Assembly: GCA_033977485.1 (NCBI GenBank)
Contig: CM066994.1
Span: 116,274,458 to 116,338,457, forward strand
DNA: 64,000 nt
Source of the DNA: Hydrangea macrophylla
Taxonomy: Eukaryota > Streptophyta > Magnoliopsida > Cornales > Hydrangeaceae
Direction: 5' to 3'
In this document: positions 55,601-64,000 of the stretch, piece after piece
Position numbering within the stretch: position 1 is the first letter of the stretch
How the letters are laid out: every line of letters starts with the position of its first letter
Program-made: the position numbers and the translations under genes
Notes under the pieces: generated by a model
Databases searched by the model: none
Told to the model about the DNA's origin: nothing
The model's input: the letters and a program-made list of their open reading frames with translations, nothing else

Positions 55601-56155
55601 CAAAGGGCTAAAGAGTGGTTTAGGACTACGGTCCAACGCAAACTCTCTCAGCATCCTGACTTTGAGGAGTTTCATTCAGCCATGGGGCTGCTGCTCTCTT
55701 ACCTGGATATAACTGACGAGATGAAGACCTATCTCAGAGATTTGCAAGTGAGACTCCCAGATTATTTAAATAGACATCGAGCTGCCACCAAACGAGTGTC
55801 CAAGATTGAGGAAAAATCGAGGGTGCGGAAGGCGCATGTCGACAATCTGGGGGTCTGCAAGTAACAGTATGAAGCCTCCAAGGCCATGAATAAGCGTCTT
55901 TTGCTAGAGAAGGCCCGGCTTGAGACCGAGTTGGCCAAAATCAACGCCGATTTGAAGAACACTGATGCTGGCCTTGCTCTATCTGAGAAGGCTATCCTTG
56001 ATGTTGGGCATACTGCACAGGAGTACGTGGCAGCCTTGACTGAGACTACGGCTGAGGCTAGCAAATGGCAGGCCGATAAAGCTAGTACCGAGAGGGAACT
56101 GGAGTACTTGGACCAAGCTTGGGAGGAGCTTAGGTTGAAATTTGCGAAGAAATAA
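52613..56155 (+). pseudogene. Antisense plant mobile domain plus coiled-coil gene, broken
   Basis: It starts MASSSATGTSQTTG at 52613. The PMD is seen at 52985-53190 (LYIYDAIMLSRERF, FWSTSANVFFF, SPTIQDVCFLTGLPAHG) and goes on in other frames after frameshifts near 53305 and 53750, up to a TAG at 54421-54423. Later exons are likely at 54694-54809, from 54888, and after acceptors near 55277 and 55459, with GT-AG introns between. The C-terminal part (55480-56155) is a helical, Lys/Glu/Leu-rich region likely to form a coiled coil (EKARLETELAKINADLKN), interrupted by a TAA at 55862-55864. The gene lies opposite to the retroelement, between pol and the 3' LTR, as in the first element, but the protein differs clearly in sequence and tail. 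Function is unknown. Confidence 0.7.
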
Positions 56156-56386
56156 TGTATCAATTTTTTTGTATGTATGTACCTGGTATGTGCTATGTAA
56201 ACTCTTATGACAATCAATAGAAATGAATTCTCGCTATTCTTTATTTATTCTTGCTGATTCCCAAAGAGATGGTACATACTGCTTTAAATATTTTTTGTTT
56301 ATCGGTCTTGCATGCATTTCACCATCCAAATCTATTAACCGATATGCACCCCCCATAATGACCGATATTACCTGATATGGTCCTTC

Positions 56387-57622
56387 CTACTTAGCTGACC
56401 ATTTTCTGTATCGGCCATCTTTCTCACCCAGTGGTAATATGGCTTTCCAAACTAGGTCTCCTTCGCCAAAAGACTTGTGTTTGACCCTCTTGTTGTATGC
56501 CTGAGTTACTCTGTTCTTTTGTGCCTTAATGCAATCTAAAGCTTTAAGACGAACATCATCTAATTCTTCCAACTCGACCAACATTGCTTCAGAGTACTCG
56601 ACGGATTCGAGGCTGAGTTGAAATGCTCGTCTTACTGAACGGACTGTGACTTCCATAGGTAGCATATCGTCGTGACCATAGGTAAGCATGAATGGAGTGA
56701 TGTTTGTGGTCGATCGCTTTGATGTCCGATATGCCCATAACGCCTCGGATAGCAAATCATGCCATATCCTAGGATTGCCTTCCACTGTCTTCTCTATTAT
56801 CCCTTTGATTATTTTGTTTGATGATTCGGCCTGTCCGTTTCCTTGGGAAAAATATGGAGTTGAATTGAGGATCTTGATACCTTGACTTTTAGCAAATTCC
56901 TTAACTTCATCTCCCATGAAGACCGATCCTTGATCTGCTGTAATTGTTTCGGGAAGCCCGAATCGGTGGATTATGTGTTCATTAATGAACTTGATCACAT
57001 ATGCTTGGTTCACCGATTTGGCTGGTACTGCTTCTACCCATTTTGTAAAATAATCCATTGCCACCACTATGAAACAGTGTTGACCTGATGACGGTTGGTA
57101 TATTTTCCCAATCAGATCCATGGCCCAGCCTCAAAACGGCCATGGCCTGACAATCACTTGCATATCGGTAGCTGGTGCTCGCTGTATTGGCCCATGTTTT
57201 TGACATGCTTGACATCCTTTCGCGTAGTCAATACAGTCTTTCAGCATGCTCGGCCAATAATAATTGTATCTTCTAATAAGCCACTTCATTTTTGTGCCTG
57301 CTTGATGTGCTCTGCATATACCTTCGTGTACCTCGGCCATTGCTTTCATGGCTTCAAGTTTGTCCAAGCATCTCAATAAAACTTTGTCTTTAATGCTTTT
57401 CTTAAACAATTCTCCATCAAGTAGGACATAGTTGACTAAAGTCAATTTTGTTTTCCTCTCGGTCTGTTCGCTTGGATGCAAGAGGCATCTGATTATTGGG
57501 ACTCTCCAATCCTGATCGTCCATGACCACCGAGAATGCTTCTGTTGTCATCTCGCGCTGTCTCACCAATGGCAAGATTCTTTTTTGCACTCGTATTAACT
57601 TTTCATTATCCGTTACCTCCAA
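56387..57622 (-). pseudogene. Integrase part of the second Tat-type pol
   Basis: 57131-57622 has the zinc-binding HEGICRAHQAG and CIDYAKGCQACQK motifs. 56387-57121 has the catalytic core: MDLIG, TADQGSVF and NGQAESSNK, so all three acidic residues remain. One in-frame TGA (57131-57133) splits the two. A single C-to-T change in CGA would make it, since the usual residue there seems to be Arg. The carboxy end runs to the FGEGDLVWK motif. Confidence 0.9.
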
Positions 57623-57766
57623 TTTAGTTCCTGATGCGACTTGTGCTAAATTGTCAGCCTCAGAATTATAGGCTCGAGCAACGTGCTGAACTCTAACGTC
57701 ATCGAATTCCCGTAGTAGCTGCAGGGCAATTGAGTTGAAGGGTAATAACTCCCAACTCTTGCACCT

Positions 57767-58520
57767 CTATTCACTACTCAGCTGGTTAATAACGAGGTTT
57801 GAGTCACCGATAATGTGAATCGTTGATACGTCCAACTCGGCCATTATTTCGAGGCCGATGATTAACGCTTCGTATTCAACTTGATTACTAGAGCATTCAA
57901 ATTCTAATTTGAAAGAGAAAATAGTTTTCCGTTTTCTTGGCGATATCACGATTATCCCTGCCCCTGCTCCCTCGGCACTTCTTGATCCGTCAAATATTAA
58001 TATCCATGGGGTCAAAGCATTTGTTGATAATAGAGTTGAATCAATTGCTTCATTTATTTCTGGGCCGACATCCAAACAAGGATGATCGGCCAAGAAATCG
58101 GCGAGGGCTTGTCCTTTCACCGATCTCTGTGGAACGAATCGGAATGTGAACTCCATCATAGCTAGAGTCCACTTTCCTATACGCCCATGCATTATCGGTC
58201 TTCATAGCATGTATTTGATAACGTCAGTTTGGCAGATCAAATAAACCAAAACAAGAAACATATATACTCTTAACTTCTATGAGGCAAAGTACAAGGCTAA
58301 ACATAATTTTTCTATCGGTGTATATCTACGCTCGACATGAGTAAGAACTCTACTTAGATAATAAACTGCTTGTTCCTTTCCCCACTCGTTGTCCTGGGCT
58401 ATCATACAAGCTATTGATTCGTCTTAGGCCGATAAATAAAGCTTTAATGGCCTCTTCTTCCTCGGGGGCATGATTACTGGTGGTTCCTATAGATATCGCT
58501 TGATGGCTTCGACGGCTTGC
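57767..58520 (-). pseudogene. RNase H domains of the second Tat-type pol
   Basis: 57767-58192 carries the second, archaeal-like RNase H (ILIFDGSRSAEGAGAGI, NQVEYEALIIGLE, IIGDSNLVINQL), preceded by a tether (SVKGQALADFLADH). The first RNase H lies at about 58200-58520 and is broken by stops and frame changes. About 140 bases after 57767 are also out of frame. Confidence 0.85.
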
Positions 58521-59601
58521 TAATGCTGAGCTTCCCACCGGAATTCTTCTTCGGCCTTCAGCTTGAGTAACGGGGACCAAACATGTGTCCGTCCTGCGCA
58601 GTTTGAAATAAACCTCCTCAGAAAGTTAATTTGCTCGAGCAGTCTTTGGAGTTCTTTTTTATTTTTCGGGGGTTCTGCTGCTTGAATAGATCGGACTTTA
58701 TTCTTATCGATCTCAATGCCTCTTTGGTGCACTAGGAAACCAAGAAAATTTTCTGCTGATACACCAAAAGCACACTTCAAGGGATTCATCTTAAGCCCAT
58801 GAATCCTCATTCTTTCAAAAGATCTTCTTAAGTCGGCCAAATGCTTCTCGTGTATGGCCGATTTAACAACAACATCATCGATATACACTTCCATGATTTT
58901 TCCAATCATATCATGGAAGATCGCGTTCATGGCTCGCTGATATGTTGCTCCAGCGTTTTTCAATCCAAATGGCATTACCACCCATTCAAATGTTTCAATC
59001 GCTCCTGGACATTTGAAGGCAGTTTTTGGAACATCTTCTTCGGCGATATATATTTTATTATAACCCGAATGCCCATCCATGAAGGATAAAATTTTATGTT
59101 TAGCCGCAGCATCAATGAGCTGTTCGGCCATAGGCATGGGGTATTCATCCTTGGGGTTGCCATGTTCAAATTTCTAAAGTCAATACAGACCCGTATCTTG
59201 CCATTTTTCTTGACTAGAGATACGATATTTGAAATCCAATCAACGTACCTGGTTGTTCTTATAAAGCCGACTTTCAATAGTCGTTCAATTTCATCTTTGA
59301 CCTTTAGAACGACCTCGGGGGACACTCTTCTAGGCAATTGCTTGAATGGCCTGCACCCTTCCTTGATTGGTAATCGGTGTTCTACGAGCTCCTTTGCAAG
59401 GCCGGGCATTTGGTGGTAATCCCAAGCAAAACAATCTTTGAATTCCCTGAGTAGGGAAATCAATGATGCTTGGAAATCGAGCTCGAGCAACTGATTTACA
59501 AAAGTGGGCTGATATTCTCCATTTGCCCCCAAATATACCTCAAGAAAAGGATCTTGCACATCGGCTTTCAAGTCGTCGAGCTTTGCTGGGGCCGATGCCA
59601 A
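58520..59601 (-). pseudogene. Reverse transcriptase of the second Tat-type pol
   Basis: Two overlapping frames cover one domain: 58975-59601 (IRVCIDFRNLNMATP) and 58520-59137 (FMDGHSGYNKI, MPFGLKNAGATYQRAM, VYIDDVVVKS). A frameshift near 59137 separates them. The active site reads YIDD. Beyond 59601 the frame meets stops before the protease part. Confidence 0.9.
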
Positions 59602-59740
59602 CTCGTCGAGGTTTATGCAATCCTCTACGACTTCTTGTTATTCCGTGATATCAGCCATATTAGCCGATGACATCTATGCTTGTTTGTCTACCAGAAAAGC
59701 TTGGATTCTGGCTAAACTGGCCTACACGGCCAGTGCCCTT

Positions 59741-60598
59741 TTATGCTTCACTGATGATGGGTTCTGGTCCATTGAAGGTGTTAAGTTCTACATCGTCGTC
59801 GATCGGCGTAATCACGATTAATGGCCGATCGAGTTGTTTGTATATCTGAATTGGCTGGTTCTTCTGGTCCTTTACCATGGTAGCCAATCTTGGCCTACCG
59901 TTTTTATCTGTACCAATGAATTTGACGGGGTCGATATCGTCTTCATACAAAATGGCCTCCGAGTAGTGAGCCCGGGCAACAAAAGGCTTATGATCAGCCC
60001 ACACAACCTCCACTTCATCCCCATTCCAGAAAATTAGGAACTGATGTAAAGTTGATGGGATACACCAGCTGGTGTGGATCCAGTCTCTGCCGAGCAAGGC
60101 ATTGTATGAAGCCCCAGAATCCACCACAAAGAATGCTGTCATGGTGGTCTTCTTCCCCACTGTGAGCTCCACTGGGAGAATCCCATTTGTCTTTGCTGGT
60201 GTTCCTGTGAACCCACAGACTGTGAGTTCGGATGGGATCAATTCTTTCTCATCACGCTACAATTTTAGCAACATAATTGATGGCAAGATGTTCACTGCTG
60301 CTCCGTTATCGATCAACACTCTTGAATATGTCACTCCGTCAATAGCCACGTTAATGTATAACGACTTTAGATGCTGTGACATTCCTACTGCTAGTTTTTC
60401 AAAGACTACTTTTGCGGGCTTCTTTCCTTCTTCATCCTCGGTCTTCGGCCAAATTACCGAGACCTTTGGGTACTCTATTTTTACTTCTTGGTTGAAAATT
60501 ACTGGAGTTGACGGACCCTTGTTCTCCTGCACATCGTCCCCACTCTTGCTCCCCTGATCGGGCATTGCTCCGAAAGACATCGGCAGCGTGTACACCAT
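59741..60598 (-). pseudogene. Aspartic protease region of the second Tat-type pol
   Basis: RVLIDNGAAVNILP near 60300 has the protease motif with DNG in place of DTG, as in the first element. VVDSGASYNALLGRDWIH follows near 60110. An in-frame TAG (60257-60259) interrupts the two parts. Confidence 0.85.
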
Positions 60599-60600
60599 AT

Positions 60601-63085
60601 TTACCGAGAAATCTTTTGGAATACTTCCAAATTGGCGTATCTGTCCAGTGATTCCTCGTAATCTGAAGCGATATCGGCCATTTTCAAGTCTGACTCGTTC
60701 ACTTCAGGAATTGATGTTATCTCAAGCTTCTGAGGCTTTGTATCTCGGTCTTCAAACTCGATCTTTTCTTTTCCTTTACGGTTTGGGATCGTTCTCGGCA
60801 CCATGTTCTCTTGTTGATCTGCCCGCTTCTTCTCCAAGCGGTATTTGGCTTTCCAATCCCTAGCCGACTGCCTTAGCCTTTGCATCCTTCTTTTCTGGGT
60901 TTTGCTGAAGTATGCATGTTCTGGGAAATTGGGGTGTTCCACCCTTTTCCATTGGTTCACTTCAGCTCGTGGTGGAACGACCATCCACGGGGCTCGGTCT
61001 TGGCGTTGGTGCGTTTTCCGTCTCACGTCCCTGTTTTCTTGCCTCGATTCATTACGATAATGTTCACGCTTCTGGGAATTGGGCTTCCTGCGGTACTCCT
61101 GGTTAGGATAAGTGAGGCGGGTTTGAATTGGCCTTCTCAGACTAGGTGGTCGAGACGCCTTTTCTTTCTTTGCCTTGGTGTGCTCGTTTACCTCAGCCTT
61201 GCATTTAGGACATAGCCCTTGCTCGATCAACTCGACCATCCATTGCAGTGTCGGGACCCTATCCGTTTTAGCCTTGGTTCTGTCTGACGTAATTCTAGAA
61301 GCCAATCTTTCTTTTGCTTGTGGGTTTACTCTCGCGCTTGTTTCTACAGCGTCAGCTCCTCTGAGATCAATTTTTTCCCTCAGCCTGCGCAGGATGGTGA
61401 AATCGGGCGCCACCATGTTTGCCCCCACTATCTCTGAAAATGGATTGCTGTCAACTCCCATTACGTCATTTTCTTTCTCGGCAAACTTTAGATTCCCCTT
61501 ATCGATCATATCCTGCAACACATTTCGGAACACCAAGCAATTATTAGTGGTATGGCGCCATGAGTCATGCCATTTGCAATACTCTTTGCCTTTTAACTCA
61601 TTGGCTGAAGGTAATTTAACGTCGTGAGGTAACCGAATCTTCTTATTGGCTAACATGAAGTCAAAAATTTGATCAGCCATCGCTATGTTAAATGAGTATT
61701 GTTTGCCGGCTTCAAAAGGCTTTTTTTGATCGATGACTGCTGTGTCTTGGTCGGATTTGGCAACGGCTGGAACAAATAAGGCCGTTTCGAAATGATTTCG
61801 GCCACATCAACCTCGGTGTTGATTTCACAGTCGGCGATATGAATATCATAATTGGGATCCCTGTAATAGGTTACCTTGGATGAATTCTTTCTTTCCTGTT
61901 CCTCCTCGAGCATACGCTCATATCGGGAAGCCCGGGTTGCCAATTCAAATAGGTCGCGGAAACCCATGCCTTCAAACTTTTTCCGTAGCTCAAAGGTGAG
62001 CCCTCCCATAGCTATATTGACAAACTCTTCTTCAGGAAAATTCACCTTGCAGCGGTGTTTTACCCGTTTGAACCAGGCAATATAGGCTTCTGTGGATTCA
62101 TTTGGAAGCTGGCTCAGCCTAGTTAGATCGGCCATTGAGACTTCGGGCTCAGTCCGATAAAATTGGGCATGAAATGCTTCCTCCATTTGGTTCCAAGTAT
62201 GGAATGAGTTTGGAGGTAAGTTGATATACCAACTGAAAGCTACCCCAGTCAAGGAATTAGGGAACAACTTTAGTAGCATATCTCCCCAGTGACTCACCTC
62301 CCCGCTCTGAAGCAGGAAACGACCGATATGCTCCACGGTCGATTGGTCTCCCTCACCAGAAAATGTTGTGAAATTGGGCACCTTATATCCTCTAGGAAGA
62401 GGTACTCTTTCAATAGCATCACTATGCGGCCTCCTATAGACAGGTCTCTAGGTCCTGCGGAGTAGATCGCCAAAGCCTTGGCGAATGATATCAGCGATCT
62501 GTTCTCGGTCTACCCTAGCTGTCTGGACAGGGACACCCCTTCTAGTACCAATCTCGTGTTCTAGACCAGTTCTCTCGCTTTCCATGTGTTCATCTTCGAT
62601 GACTAAATTGTCGCCGAACAACGGGTTAATCCTTTCCCACTGTTGGTCTGAACTTTGTCCGTTTAGACAAATCAGTGGATCCTTGATGGTGATGCCTGGT
62701 CGGGCTATAACCTTGGGTAGGTTCACGGTCTCTCCTAAGATTTCCTTGCCATCCCTCTTTGGCGGTGTAATGTATTTTTCAGTCTGGGGTAAGGAAGGGG
62801 CATTCTGGCTTGCCCCCAACCCAACCGAGACAGGGAAGTTGGTGGAACAGACGGCTGTGCAGGATCACCCGCTTAATGCTCCTTCCACTCCCTCATTTCA
62901 CGGAGCATCTCACTCACTTGAGTAAAGGTTTGGTCTTGCCTAATGGACATCTCAGTCAATCGTTGGTTGAACATTCCCATTAAGTGGTTACTCATATTTG
63001 ACAAGTCTGCCTGACTGGCTACTGAGCTAAGGACCGGGTCTATGCCAGGTTCTATGACAGGTTCTATGATAGGTTCTAAAAGAGC
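60601..63085 (-). pseudogene. Gag of the second Tat-type element
   Basis: Pieces in order: 62873-63085 (helical, MFNQRLTEMSIRQDQTF); 62448-62819; 61683-62381 with the Gag core (FSWYINLPPNSFHTWNQMEE, AYIAWFKRVKHRC); and 60601-61680 with a zinc-knuckle-like CKWHDSWRHTTNNC followed by a long basic Arg/Lys-rich linker. They are in different frames, so at least three frame changes or stops broke the gene. Confidence 0.85.
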
Positions 63086-64000
63086 TAACCAATCCATTCC
63101 CAGTATCACATCGAAATGGTTCACTACAATCAGTATAAGGTCTACAGTCATCAATTTCTCGCCTAGTTTGATCTCACAGTTCTTATATATAGTAGACGTC
63201 ATTATTGATTTACTAAGTGGCACACTAGTAGACAATTCATATCCTAACGGCGCCGATTCAACATTCAAATGTTCAACAAAAGCATACGATACAAATGAAT
63301 GCGAAGATCCTGAGTCGACAAGTATGCGTGCTAAGTGTGAACATACAAGCACCATACCTGATACTACTGTCTCTGAAGCAGTCATATCTCCTGGGTTCAT
63401 CTAATATGCTCTTCCTTGACGTTGTTCCGTCCTTTGTCCCCCGTCATTGGATTGTCTAGGCTTCGACCCACTAGAAGCCATAGAACTAGCTCCTGGTTGA
63501 GAATGCTTACTTGTGCAATCCTTGGCTTGATGTCCAAAAACTCCACAGTCATAACACTTACCTTTCATATCAGGAGTCGAATTAGCACTACCTCCTCCCT
63601 GATTCCTGTTTTGGGGCTTGGTCATGAAACATCGACCTGAGTGTGGTTGGTTGCAAAGTGAACACAACGGAATGTTACTTGGCGTTCTCCTGAAATCACT
63701 GAAACTAGAACCAGAGCCTCTTTGAAATGGTCTCTTGAAAGATCCACCTTGACTTCGGTCACCACCCTCATGACTTCGCTTTCCTTGGTGATTTTGTCTC
63801 GATCTCTCTATTCACTTTCGGCTACAAGCGCTGTCTGTTGTACTACTGCAATAGTCGAATGCTCGTAGGTCTCTACTCTCAATCGAATATTATCCCTTAA
63901 ACCCTCTTCAAATTTTCTTGCCCTATCTTCCTCTTCGGGCACTGAACCCTTACCAAACCTCAATAACGCGTTATACTTGGAAGTATACTCCGTTACAATC
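63085..64000 (-). pseudogene. Del/Tekay-like chromovirus gag-protease, truncated by the window
   Basis: From right to left: the end of a Gag core (RKFEEGLRDNIRLRVETYE) at about 63810-64000; then two Cys-rich motifs (CSLCNQPHSGRC and CYDCGVFGHQAKDC) at 63401-63667; then the protease (ILVDSGSSHSFVSYAF, FDVILGMDWLA) at about 63090-63400. Cys-rich and protease motifs of this kind are typical of Del/Tekay chromoviruses. Stops and frameshifts lie at about 63400 and 63810. Just after GMDWLA the frame enters the Gag of the Tat-type element without a break. Confidence 0.8.

Larger units (their letters stand above)
51050..63085 (-). mobile_element. Second Tat-type gypsy element, decayed, 5' end lost
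   Basis: Order on the minus strand: Gag, zinc knuckle, protease, reverse transcriptase, RNase H, second RNase H, integrase (down to 56387), antisense PMD gene (52613-56155), polypurine tract, LTR. The second RNase H again marks the Tat lineage. The 5' LTR and leader are gone, replaced by chromovirus sequence at about 63085. Little nucleotide likeness to the element at 1-16815 is apparent, so it is a separate family with the same plan. Confidence 0.8.

Overview
The window is a eukaryotic nuclear segment from a flowering plant, most likely a eudicot. The evidence is complete and broken Ty1/copia and Ty3/gypsy elements with plant-type tRNA primer sites, genes for the plant mobile domain (PMD), GT-AG introns, several plant MITE families, Helitron-like ends and AT-rich spacers with long microsatellites. 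I recognise no ordinary host gene, rRNA gene, complete tRNA gene or CRISPR array. The sequence is a nest of transposable elements.

Layout. 1-16815 is most of a large minus-strand Ty3/gypsy element of the Tat type: 5' LTR at 13329-16815, tRNA-like primer site at 13308-13325, a 1.5 kb leader, an uninterrupted 2283-aa Gag-Pol (4952-11803), then on the opposite strand a six-exon PMD gene (1952-4079), then tandem-repeat arrays (about 209-1045). Its 3' LTR lies off the left edge. 16816-18988 holds a duplicated spacer and a Helitron-like 5' end. 18989-23882 is a complete, very young copia element with identical 198-bp LTRs, TSD GCATT and an open 1407-aa polyprotein. 23883-27601 is spacer with two MITEs. 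27602-29698 is a small non-autonomous LTR element. 30568-33029 is a solo LTR with TSD AGTCA, inserted into an old Tat-type LTR that continues to about 38123 and also carries a Stowaway MITE. 39062-44074 is a second copia element, structurally complete (TSD TTAAG) but with broken coding. 44075-47330 looks like head-to-tail Helitron-like units with long microsatellites. 48766-52323 holds two different LTRs with primer sites and polypurine tracts on both sides and a short ORF1-like reading frame between them. 52613-56155 is a damaged PMD plus coiled-coil gene on the plus strand. 56387-63085 is the decayed Gag-Pol of a second Tat-type element on the minus strand. 63085-64000 is a Del/Tekay-like chromovirus gag-protease, fused in frame to the Tat gag.

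Main point. Two clearly different Tat-type elements have the same plan: sense Gag-Pol with an extra RNase H, followed by an antisense, intron-bearing PMD gene between pol and the 3' LTR. PMD proteins encoded by hosts (the MAIN/MAIL family) act in transposon silencing and gene expression, so an antisense PMD cargo retained in two families is the best candidate here for a little-described system. The first copy is almost intact, apart from a stop codon at an exon border that use of a neighbouring splice acceptor would remove.
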